Assembly (NCBI GenBank): GCA_910584525.1
Contig: CAJUAT010000041.1
Coordinates: 1-25,891 of the forward strand
DNA: 25,891 nt
Direction: 5' to 3'
Source of the DNA: an uncultured Muribaculaceae bacterium
Lineage (GTDB): Bacteria; Bacteroidota; Bacteroidia; Bacteroidales; Muribaculaceae
The notes beneath the pieces were generated by a model. That model was not told the origin of the DNA. It saw nothing but the letters and a program-made list of their open reading frames with translations, and did not search any database. Each line of letters opens with the position of its first letter. Positions within the stretch are counted from its first letter, which is position 1. This document shows, piece after piece, positions 6,755 to 15,400 of the stretch. The translations under genes and the position numbers were made by a program.

Positions 6755-8137
6755 TTATCCTTTTGTTGAGAATGTATAGCTGAGACCAAAGCTGAGTATC
6801 TCCTTCAGCATCCATTTGCCCCAGCGGGAACCCTTGGAGGTGTCGGCAGCCGTGTCATAGCGGAAATAGAAGTAGAGCTGCGTCGAGAAGAGCTTGCTCC
6901 ACTGGAAATTCAGGGTGTTCTCCCAGTCGCCGACAAAGTTGGAATAGTCGGTGAAGAGGAATAGCCGGGTCTTGTAGGAGATATTGTCGCGCAAGGCCCA
7001 ATAGAAGTTGACTTCGGCATTGCTACCGAACTCGTTGTTGATGCGTTGGTCGGGGAGCATACCGAACTGTGCATGGTCCACAAGACGGTCGATGCAGGTG
7101 GTGAGGTTGTACGACACCGGGGCTATCGACGCCGTGAAAGAGAGCTTCTTGTTGGGCTTGGTGTATGAATATGTCATACCGAGACCGAGGTTGAGGGTGG
7201 CCGGTGAGAGAAAAGAGGCCGTGCGTGTCTCGCTGTCTGACGGGTAGCTGTTCAGAAACTGTGTCTTGAAGAGAGCCGTCATGGAGTAGAACCAGTTTTT
7301 GGCAGCTTTGTAACCAAACTTGAGATTGTATTGGAAAAGTTCCTGCGACACGGCGTATTTGTGGAACTGGTCCTGCAGCGTGGAGTTGATGGCGAGCTTG
7401 TAGCTGAGCGTGCTCTGGAACATCAGTTTGGGATGGTACACGGGATTCAGGGCCACATCCCATAGGAAATTGGCGAAAATGGCGAGATAGTCGCTGCCGC
7501 CCTGGTACCAGTTCTGGGATATGTATGCCTGCGACAGCTGCAGCGCAATGTTGCAGGTATGCAGCCAGTTGATCTGTCCTATTTCGCCTCTGGGGGTTAT
7601 GCCGTTGCCGGGCACATGCGGCACCGGCAGCTCAAGGTTGCGTATGAACCCCCGGAAGGAATAGTCATCCTTCGGCAATTTCGGGGGTACCGGCAGTTTC
7701 CATTCCGCATAGTCAATGCAGTAAGGGTCTTTGACCATGTTGGAATATATGAAATTGTCGGCGAAATCCCGTTCGCGTATAGCTCGGTCGAGCCAGTATG
7801 GGGTCGCGGGACCCAGAGGATGTTCGGGGTCGAAGTTGCCCACCATCGCCGGAGCCACGGTGTCGGCATGTTCGGTGAAGGCCGTGGTGTCGCTGCGCAG
7901 AAGCATCTCCGCGTAGTCTATGGCATCCATCGATACCTTGCTGCGGCTTACCGAGTCGTTGACATGGCTCCACATGGCCCGCGTGGGCCGTATCACCGTG
8001 TCCAGACTCCATCTTATGCCGTTCTGGCGGTAGCCACTGAAAACCCATGGCATAGCTATCCGCAGACTTGTCTGTCCCTGGCCGGCCAGGCTGGTCATGG
8101 CCACTGTCACGATGAGTAGAAGTTTCCGGATGTTCAT
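6755..8137 (-). CDS. DUF3078 family outer-membrane-type protein
   Basis: 460 residues with a signal peptide (about 1-22). From about residue 185 to the end it is rich in alternating aromatic/polar strands, as in an outer-membrane beta-barrel. The segment NWYQGGSDYLAIFANFLWD (209-227) matches my recollection of the DUF3078 signature, a family common in Bacteroidetes and without an assigned function. Residues 30-180 form a polar, proline-rich N-terminal part. The protein ends LSFGLSYTFSTKG, close to but not the usual terminal aromatic residue of a BAM substrate. The gene follows the S41 peptidase gene by 54 nt and precedes two small exported proteins, so the three probably share a transcript. 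Barrel and family are inferred from sequence pattern. Confidence 0.8.
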   Translation of the reverse strand: MNIRKLLLIVTVAMTSLAGQGQTSLRIAMPWVFSGYRQNGIRWSLDTVIRPTRAMWSHVNDSVSRSKVSMDAIDYAEMLLRSDTTAFTEHADTVAPAMVGNFDPEHPLGPATPYWLDRAIRERDFADNFIYSNMVKDPYCIDYAEWKLPVPPKLPKDDYSFRGFIRNLELPVPHVPGNGITPRGEIGQINWLHTCNIALQLSQAYISQNWYQGGSDYLAIFANFLWDVALNPVYHPKLMFQSTLSYKLAINSTLQDQFHKYAVSQELFQYNLKFGYKAAKNWFYSMTALFKTQFLNSYPSDSETRTASFLSPATLNLGLGMTYSYTKPNKKLSFTASIAPVSYNLTTCIDRLVDHAQFGMLPDQRINNEFGSNAEVNFYWALRDNISYKTRLFLFTDYSNFVGDWENTLNFQWSKLFSTQLYFYFRYDTAADTSKGSRWGKWMLKEILSFGLSYTFSTKG

Positions 8138-8191
8138 GGCGTTTGATAAAAGTTGTTGTTGTTGTTCTTTCCGGTGAGCAGCTGTCCTGGT

Positions 8192-9820
8192 CTATCGGGA
8201 TGCGCTCCTGGAGGGTGTGGAGAGCAACCGGTCATAGTCGGGAGAGTTGATGAGCCGGTAAGCCTCCTTGAAAATCGGGTCATACTCGTTGAAGACCTTG
8301 AAGTATGTGGGGTTGTCGTAGGTGTCGCGTCCTATGAGTCCCTTGATGACGGTCTTGAACAGCGGTTCGCTCTTGCGGGCCTCTTCCTCGTTGAATTTCA
8401 CACCATCTTTCTCGGCCATGTCATAGAGTTCGCGAAGCATCTCCGTACTTACCGTGAAGTTCTTGACGAAAGCCGTGTCGTCGGAGTATTTCTTCTTGAG
8501 CGTTGCGCGGTTGTTGTCGACGTAGCGTATGGCATACTTGTTGATGTCGCCTTTAGCCATGACATCGCGGTAATAGTTGGTGAAATCGGTAGTGTCGAGG
8601 GGCACGAACACATCGGGCGATATGCCGCCACCGCCATATATGGGGCGTTTGAGGCGCAGCGTGTTCACCTTCAGTGAGTCGATGTATTTGATGCTGTCGG
8701 CATGCATGAGTTCGCCCGACTGTAGCCTGTCGAGGATGTCATGGTTGTATTTCTTCTGGTCGCCGGCGGCATATGGTTTCTGTATGTCGCGTCCCGAGGG
8801 AGTGTAGTAGTGTGCCACGGTGAGGCGCATCATCGAGCCATCGGGGAAGGGGAAGGGGCGTTGCACGAGACCTTTGCCGAAGGAGCGGCGCCCCACGATA
8901 AGGCCGCGGTCCTGGTCTTGTACGGCTCCGGCCGTGATTTCGGAGGCCGATGCCGAATATTGGTTCACCATCACCACGAGCCTCCCCTTGTCGAAGAGGG
9001 GTGTCTTGCCCATAGGCACCGTGTAGTGGTCGTACCTTGACGAGGCGCGTCCCTCGGTGTACACTGCCAGACTGTTGGGTGCCAGAAGTTCGCTGAGAAG
9101 GTCTACGGCCGCGTTGAGATATCCTCCGCCATTGTCCACAAGGTCAAGAATCAGCTGGCGCATCCCCTGGCGTTTCAGGTCGTTGACGGCCTTTGTCACC
9201 TCGTCGCGCGTGTCGGCGGCAAATTTGTTGAGGCGTAGGTAGCCCGTTTTCGGATCCACCATATAGGCGGCGTCAACGCTGTAGATGGGTATCTGGTCGC
9301 GTGTGATGGTGAAAGGTATTGTGTCGGGAGTATTCCCTCTGCCACGGCGCAGCACTTTCACATCAACCGTGGTGCCCTTCGGACCGCGAAGCATCTTCAT
9401 GATCCGGGAGTTCTTCATCTTCTGTCCCGCTATGCTGGTGTCGTTGACGGCTATGATGCGGTCGCCGGCAAGTATGCCCACACGTTCGCTCGGGCCGCCC
9501 GACACTGTCTGTATCACATACAACGTGTCGCTCGACATGTTGAACGTTATTCCTATGCCGCTGAAATTTCCCTCCAGGGGTTCGTTGAGTTCACGGGTCT
9601 CCTCGGCGTTGCTGTACGACGAATGTGGGTCCAGTTTGTCGAGCATCCCCTTGATGGCGTTTTCCACAAGGCGGTCTTCGTTGACGGTATCCACATAGAA
9701 CTGGTTTATCACCGCCTCGGCCACGCGCAGTTTCTGGCTGGCATCGCCGAATTGTGCCCGCATTCCCGCAACGCCTGCCATCAGGGCGAGACCGACTGCC
9801 GTATATAGTAATTTCTTCAT
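8192..9820 (-). CDS. S41 family carboxy-terminal processing peptidase (CtpA/Tsp-like), PDZ-containing
   Basis: A periplasmic, membrane-anchored or exported serine peptidase that trims or degrades envelope proteins from the C-terminus. Start 9820 was chosen because it opens directly into the signal sequence MKKLLYTAVGLALMAGVAG; the frame extends 14 codons upstream to 9862, but that would overlap coaD. Of 542 residues, about 80-170 are a PDZ domain and 190-350 the S41 core. The Ser/Lys dyad is Ser291 (YSASASEI) and Lys316 (SFGKGLVQ), 25 residues apart as in E. coli Tsp, with Asp302 at the position of Tsp Asp441. The gene lies 22 nt after coaD. All catalytic residues are intact; the substrate is unknown. 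Confidence 0.92.
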   Translation of the reverse strand: MKKLLYTAVGLALMAGVAGMRAQFGDASQKLRVAEAVINQFYVDTVNEDRLVENAIKGMLDKLDPHSSYSNAEETRELNEPLEGNFSGIGITFNMSSDTLYVIQTVSGGPSERVGILAGDRIIAVNDTSIAGQKMKNSRIMKMLRGPKGTTVDVKVLRRGRGNTPDTIPFTITRDQIPIYSVDAAYMVDPKTGYLRLNKFAADTRDEVTKAVNDLKRQGMRQLILDLVDNGGGYLNAAVDLLSELLAPNSLAVYTEGRASSRYDHYTVPMGKTPLFDKGRLVVMVNQYSASASEITAGAVQDQDRGLIVGRRSFGKGLVQRPFPFPDGSMMRLTVAHYYTPSGRDIQKPYAAGDQKKYNHDILDRLQSGELMHADSIKYIDSLKVNTLRLKRPIYGGGGISPDVFVPLDTTDFTNYYRDVMAKGDINKYAIRYVDNNRATLKKKYSDDTAFVKNFTVSTEMLRELYDMAEKDGVKFNEEEARKSEPLFKTVIKGLIGRDTYDNPTYFKVFNEYDPIFKEAYRLINSPDYDRLLSTPSRSASR

Positions 9821-9842
9821 TATAGCCTGTTTGTTATTTTTC

Positions 9843-10331
9843 TTAGTGGTTACAGGGGTCAAAGGGGGTAAGACCCGCTACGTCGGCGCCGAAGTGCTTC
9901 AGCTCCCTTACCGCCGACGAGGATATCCACGACAGCTCCGGCAGCGACGGAAGTATAACGGTTTCCACGCCGAATAAGTTTCTGTTGGCGTCGGCCATAT
10001 TCCGCTCATATTCGAAGTCGGAGACGTTTCTGACGCCACGCAGTATGAAATCTACGTCGGCCTGTACCGCGTATGTGCCCGTTAGTCCGCTGAAAATATC
10101 CACGCTGACCCTCGGCTCTTCGCTGTACAACGCCCTTATATCCTCCATGCGCTGAAGTATCTCGGCCTTGTTGTCGATACCTTTCTCTACATTGAAGCCT
10201 ATCAGTATGATAACCTTGTCGCAGAACGACAACGCTCTGTCCACCAAGGATTTATGACCCATGGTGAAGGGATTGAAACTCCCCGGGAACAATGCTGTGA
10301 CCCCGGGTTGGGTCTTAGATTTCGCTGTCAT
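9843..10331 (-). CDS. coaD: Pantetheine-phosphate adenylyltransferase (CoaD)
   Basis: Transfers an adenylyl group from ATP to 4'-phosphopantetheine to give dephospho-CoA, the penultimate step of coenzyme A synthesis, in the cytoplasm. The 162 residues are the usual length. The nucleotidyltransferase motif FPGSFNPFTMGH (TxGH type) is at residues 15-26, RGVRNVSDFEYE in the middle is the family's RGLR-type segment, and ISSSAVRE near the C-terminus corresponds to ISSTxVRE. The start at 10331 lies inside the end of parE, giving a 17-bp overlap in another frame. The only other internal ATG is within the active-site motif, so this start is secure. The overlap indicates translational coupling to parE. 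Confidence 0.95.
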   Translation of the reverse strand: MTAKSKTQPGVTALFPGSFNPFTMGHKSLVDRALSFCDKVIILIGFNVEKGIDNKAEILQRMEDIRALYSEEPRVSVDIFSGLTGTYAVQADVDFILRGVRNVSDFEYERNMADANRNLFGVETVILPSLPELSWISSSAVRELKHFGADVAGLTPFDPCNH

Positions 10332-12294
10332 CCTCTATTATCAGATTGTTGATGATGAATTCCTGACGTTCCGGGGTATTCTTGCCCATGTAGAACTCCA
10401 GCAGCGAGTCGTAGGCATCCTCGCGTTTCAGCTTCACGCGGTCGAGCCGCATGTCGGGGCCTATGAACTCGGCAAACTCCGAGTCGTTGATTTCTCCCAG
10501 ACCTTTGAATCGGGTAATCTCGGCGTTGCTGCCGAAGATGTCAATGGCCTTCTCGCGTTCTTCGTCGGTATAGCAGTAATAGGTGTCTTTGGGGCTCTGG
10601 CTGCCGGTGTCGTCGTTCTTGGCCTTGGAGGGACGCTTGTTGCGGCGTACCGACCGCTTGTCGCGCACGCGGAACAGCGGCGTCTGAAGTATGTATACAT
10701 GCCCTTTCTTGACCAAGTCGGGGAAGAAGGTCAGGAAAAAGGTGATGATCAGCAGTCGTATGTGCATGCCGTCCACATCGGCATCCGTGGCTATTATCAC
10801 CTTGTTGTAGCGCAGTCCCTCAATACCTTCCTCGATGTTGAGGGCTGCCTGCAGAAGATTGAACTCATCGTTTTTGTACACCACCTCCTGGGTCATGCCG
10901 AAGGAGTTGAGGGGCTTTCCTCGCAGAGAGAACACCGCCTGTGTCTCGGCGTTGCGTACCTTTGTGATGGTTCCCGATGCGGAGTCGCCCTCGGTGATGA
11001 AGATGGCTGTCTCGTCGCGGCGGTCTTCCTTGGCGCTGGCCTTGAGCGTGTCGCTGTAATGTATGCGGCAGTCGCGCAGCTTGCGGTTGTGTAGCGACAC
11101 CTTCTTGGCCTTCTCTCGGGCAAGTTTGGTGACGCCGGCCATAGCTCTTCGCTCCTTGGCGCTGCTCTCTATCTTTTGAAGCATCACGTCAGCAACATCC
11201 TTGTGCTTGTGAAGGTAGTCGTCGAGCTCCTTCTTTATGAAGTCGCCGATGAATTTATTGACGGTTATCGGCGAGTCGGGGGCTATTTCTTTGGAACCGA
11301 GCTTGGTTTTTGTCTGGCTCTCGAACACGGGTTCCTGTATACGCACGGATACGGCTGCCACCATACCGTTACGTATGTCGGCAAATTCATACCCTTTGCC
11401 GCTGAATTCCTTGATGGTCCGCGACACATGTTCGCGGAAAGCCGTGAGATGTGTACCTCCCTGGGTGGTATGCTGTCCGTTGACGAAGCTGTAGTATTCC
11501 TCGCCGTTCTGGTTGGTATGGGTGAGCACCACCTCTATGTCGTCGCCGCGGAGGTGTATGATGGGATAGAGAGGGGCGGAGGTGATGTTCTCTTTAAGCA
11601 GGTCGAGCAGTCCGTTGCGGCTGTAATATTTCTTGCCGTTGAACATCAGCTTGAGGCCTACGTTGAGATACGTGTAGTTGTTGACCATCATCTCCACGGT
11701 CTCGGGGTTGAAGTGGAAACCACGGAAGATATCGTTGTCGGGGGTAAACTTCACCATCGTGCCGTTAGGCTCGTCGGTAGGGGTCGGTTCCGACTCGGAT
11801 ACGAGATTGCCCCGGTCGAAACGGACGCTGACCTTGAGATGGTCGCGGACCGATTCCACCAGACACTCGCGCGACAGGGCGTTGACGGCTTTCAGTCCCA
11901 CGCCGTTCAGCCCTACCGACTTCTTGAAGTTCTTGTCGTCGAATTTGCCGCCGGTGTTGATTTCCGATGCCACAGCCCTGACCTTGCCCAACGGTATGCC
12001 GCGTCCATAGTCGCGGATTGTTACCGTCCCATCTTCCGAAAGACTTATGTCTATCTGCTTGCCGACACCCATGTTGAACTCGTCGATGGAGTTGTCGACA
12101 ACTTCCTTTACAAGCACATAGATGCCGTCGTCGGAATGGCTCCCGTCGCCTAATTTGCCGATGTACATGCCGGGACGACGACGTATATGCTCGTTCCATG
12201 TAAGTGTCTGGATGGCGTCATCGGTATAGGTGCCGGCTGTGTTGCCTGTCTCTCCGACTTCTGTGATATTTTCTTTGATTTCCTCTTCTGTCAT
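10315..12294 (-). CDS. parE: DNA topoisomerase IV subunit B (ParE)
   Basis: The ATPase subunit of topoisomerase IV, which with ParC decatenates daughter chromosomes. In 659 residues the GHKL ATPase shows catalytic Glu64 and Asn68 (EVVDNSIDE), GRGIPLG and NGVGLKAVNALS; QGGTH (278-282) is in the transducer. The TOPRIM domain has Glu435 in FITEGDSAS and Asp504/506/508 in DADVDGM. ParE rather than GyrB is preferred because RNAETQAVFSLRGKPLN replaces the PGKLADC segment seen in GyrB, and because the whole protein resembles the Bacteroides ParE sequence as I remember it. A basic, Lys/Arg/Ser-rich insert (about 545-570) interrupts the TOPRIM region. No parC gene is in the window. This is the first gene of the minus-strand run, with a predicted promoter directly before it. 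Confidence 0.92.
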   Translation of the reverse strand: MTEEEIKENITEVGETGNTAGTYTDDAIQTLTWNEHIRRRPGMYIGKLGDGSHSDDGIYVLVKEVVDNSIDEFNMGVGKQIDISLSEDGTVTIRDYGRGIPLGKVRAVASEINTGGKFDDKNFKKSVGLNGVGLKAVNALSRECLVESVRDHLKVSVRFDRGNLVSESEPTPTDEPNGTMVKFTPDNDIFRGFHFNPETVEMMVNNYTYLNVGLKLMFNGKKYYSRNGLLDLLKENITSAPLYPIIHLRGDDIEVVLTHTNQNGEEYYSFVNGQHTTQGGTHLTAFREHVSRTIKEFSGKGYEFADIRNGMVAAVSVRIQEPVFESQTKTKLGSKEIAPDSPITVNKFIGDFIKKELDDYLHKHKDVADVMLQKIESSAKERRAMAGVTKLAREKAKKVSLHNRKLRDCRIHYSDTLKASAKEDRRDETAIFITEGDSASGTITKVRNAETQAVFSLRGKPLNSFGMTQEVVYKNDEFNLLQAALNIEEGIEGLRYNKVIIATDADVDGMHIRLLIITFFLTFFPDLVKKGHVYILQTPLFRVRDKRSVRRNKRPSKAKNDDTGSQSPKDTYYCYTDEEREKAIDIFGSNAEITRFKGLGEINDSEFAEFIGPDMRLDRVKLKREDAYDSLLEFYMGKNTPERQEFIINNLIIEDDSEI

Positions 12295-12302
12295 GACAGT
12301 TA

Positions 12303-12334
12303 CAAAATTACAAAAAAATCGTCAAACAGCCAAT
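12303..12334 (-). promoter_or_regulatory. Predicted promoter of the parE-coaD run
   Basis: On the minus strand, ATTG (plus 12331-12334) is followed after 20 nt by TAATTTTG (plus 12303-12310), which matches the Bacteroidetes TAnnTTTG -7 element exactly; the -33 element has one mismatch to TTTG. The predicted transcription start would lie only about 3-5 nt before the parE ATG at 12294, so the message would be almost leaderless. The assignment rests on spacing and consensus alone. Confidence 0.5.
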
Positions 12335-12380
12335 TGTTCCGTGCCCCGCATCAGACATGCCGAGGAGCCTGACAAGCGAA

Positions 12381-12406
12381 AGGGGATACGACGAAACGTA
12401 TCCCCT
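12381..12406 (-). terminator. Hairpin terminator candidate after the giant repeat-protein gene
   Basis: AGGGGATACG (12381-12390) and CGTATCCCCT (12397-12406) form a perfect 10-bp stem with a 6-nt loop, 28 nt beyond the stop of the giant gene. On the minus strand the stem is followed by TTTCGC, so the U-tract is weak. It also separates the giant gene from the parE promoter. Confidence 0.6.
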
Positions 12407-12433
12407 CGCGATTAATGTAATTGTTTGTGGTTA

Positions 12434-15400
12434 TCAGCGGCCGTAGGCCACTCTCTGCACTGTCACCTTGCCGTCGGTGTAGATAGTCTTGACCACTACA
12501 ATCTGGCCGGGACGCGGTTTCTGTACGCGCAGACCGTCGGGTGTATAATACTCCCTGTCGGCGATGTCGCTGCCTTCAATCCCGGCGATTCCTGTATCCA
12601 CGTTGATCACCAGGTTGTAACGGTACGACAGTTCGCCGCCCTGTTTCTGAATCCAGCCCTGAACGCCCTTGGCATCACTCTTGACAATCACAACCTTGTT
12701 GTTCTCGATCTTGAATTCTGGCGAGCACGTCCATACCACACCTTCGAGCAGACCGATGGTCATGTCGTTGAGTACATTCGACAGGTTCTCCTCGTCGGTT
12801 TTGAAGCAGAGCTGGGCGGCGGCGAAGTTGCCGGGGATGCACTTGGCCATGCTCTTGAGCGTCGGATAGCAGTCAGGTGTTGCCTGATAAGCGGCGTTGG
12901 GCGCGAAGTCAAGCATTTCCTTGGTGGACTTGCCGGTGGCTGCCTCTGCATAGCCGCCCGTGGCCGTGCACAGAGTATTGTCGTAATAGTTGTCGGCATA
13001 TGAATTTTCGCCCGAAGGTGTCGACAGCAGGAATGGAGCTGCGGTGCCTGACTCGTCGGTGACGGTTACGGGAGCTGCCGCATAGCATCCGCTGATATTG
13101 ACCTTGGTGCTGAAATTGCCTATGAAGCCGCTGACGAAGTTCTTGCCGCTGACGGCTCCGGCATTGTAGCTGTTTTTAAGGTTTTCGGAGCGTCCTGTGG
13201 CCCAGAATCCGGCGGCTGCAGGCTTGGTGGCCGTGGCGTTGGTGGCCGTGGAGGTCACCGTGCCTATGTTGAAGCTGTCGTTGATGATGTTGCCGGATCC
13301 TTCGCTGAGGAAGCCCGATACGAGGATACCCTTAGAGGTGACATCTCCGGCGTTGTAGCAGTTGAAGAAATCACCTGCGGCGTAACCGGCGATACCGGCG
13401 GTGTTGTCGCTCTGGGCTTTGGCGCCGGTGCCTGTCACGCTGCCATGGTTGCCGCTGTTACGGGTCTCGTAGTCGCCGCTCTGACGTCCGTAGAGTCCGC
13501 CGATATATTTGTTGCCGCCCTTGACACTGCCGTAGTTGAAGCAGCTGTCAACATGGCCCACGTTGCCGCTGCCCGACATCTCGAGAGTGCCCGCAAGTCC
13601 GCCGGTGTACTGCCCGTTGGCGCATTCCACATCTGCATAGTTGCTGGTGCGGTACATGCTCAGTTTCACGCCCTGACCGGCGATACCGCCTATGTAGCCT
13701 GTGGTGGAGGTGGAGGTCGATTTCACCGCGCCATGGTTGGCGCTGTCGTAGATGTAGGTGAAGCCGTTGGCGTAGCCTACGAGGCCGCCTCCCTTGTTGG
13801 TGCTCCCCTGCATGGTGATATTGCCCCGGTTCGTGCATTTCTCCAGACGGCATGAATCAAGCGTATATCCGGTGATACCGCCGATCTGACTACCTTTGGG
13901 TGCTGTCAGGTCAGTGAGGTTCTCGCATTCGCGGAGTGTTCCGGAGCACTTGCCGGCAATACCGCCTACCTGCGTGGAGTTCACTGCAATCTTGCCTTCG
14001 TTGCGGCAGCCGCTTACCAGCGATCCTCGTTCCGCGATGCAGACGATACCGCCGCTCGTGCCGCTCTTGCCGTCAATCTCGCCATAATTACGGCAGTTAA
14101 GTATCTGTCCCTTGCCCAGGAGAGTGTAGGCGATACCTGCGGCATACGATGCGCTGGTGGTCGGCCCGGCGTTCATCTTGTTGTAGTTGACGCAATTCTC
14201 TACCGTGCCGTTGGATGTCGATACGAATCCTGTCACGGCTCCCGACTTGGGCGACGAGAATTCACCCCCTTTGAGCGTAAGGTTGCGTATAGCTCCTCCT
14301 TCCGAAAGGGTGCCGAAGAGGGCCATGGAGGGCAGATGTTTCACTTTAAGGTTGAGTATCGAATGGTTGTCGCCGTTGAAGATACCGCCGAAGGCGGCGC
14401 CGTTGGCACCTATCTGCAGGAATACCGTGTCTCCCTCGAAGTCAAGGTCGGCGGTCAGTCGGAAATACTTGCCGTTGTAACCGACTCCCTGGGTGTTGAC
14501 AATTTCCGCGAGACGGTTCCACTCTGCCTTGTTGTGGATGAGGTAGGGCACTTCTGCTGTTCCCTGGCCGTCGAACATGGGAGGTACGGTCTTCAGTGTG
14601 AAGCTGCGGCTCCAGTCGCCGATAGTGGCCGTGAGCGTGCCGATCTTTATCTCCTTGTCGGCGGGAGTGCCCACTTTCAAGGTATTGCCGGCGATGCTGT
14701 AAATGTCGGCCGAGCCGGGGAGCAGACTCCATGTGGCTTTCGACGACAGCTGGGCATCGGCCGTGACATCCGCCAGGGTCATCCCCTGAGGCAATGTTAT
14801 CACCATGCTGCGCAGTGCTGTTGTGGATGCCGCATCCTTATGGGCCTTGAGCACGGGATATACTCCCTCGGCGCAGTCAAAGGCTTCCGTGGGAAGTCCT
14901 GCCGGTAGGGTCGTAGAGCATAATTGAGCCGTTGTAAGGGCTGTGCATCCTTCGGCAGTTGTGCGGCGTATTGCTCCGATAGGCATAGTCTGGCCGTCAT
15001 AATAGTTGTCGGTGAATTTTGCCGAGGTGGCAGTGCCGCCGCCGCCCAATGCGCCATAGTCGGCTGTCGGCGCCGAAGTCACGATACCCGTGTTGATACA
15101 TCCCGTCACCACAGGCGACGTGGAGGAGTATCCGTAGATGCCGCCGGCTGCTTTAGAACTGATGATGTTGCCCTGGTTCACGCAATATTTCACAGTCTTG
15201 GAAGCGAGGTTGCCCACGATGCCTCCGATATAGTTGGCGTTTCCTCCCTTGTGGTAGGAATTGATGCTGTCGCCGATTACGGTACCGTTGTTGAGACAGT
15301 ATTCCACGACATTTCCGTTGTTGGCCACGATGCCGGCCACATAGTTGAGACCTCCTCTGATGGTTCCGTCATTGCGGCAGCCGGTCACGATACCGGTGCT

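Noticed and set aside
8152..8166. (GTT)5 run between the S41 peptidase and DUF3078 genes as a phase-variable site
   Set aside because: It is a short trinucleotide run in a 54-nt spacer, not in a recognisable promoter, and five units are too few to claim variability.
9821..9862. Upstream start for the S41 peptidase at 9862
   Set aside because: It would add 14 polar residues before an ideal signal peptide and overlap the end of coaD. The ATG at 9820 is far more plausible.
10315..12294. Annotation as GyrB instead of ParE
   Set aside because: The PGKLADC segment of GyrB is absent, replaced by a ParE-type sequence, and the overall protein resembles Bacteroides topoisomerase IV subunit B.
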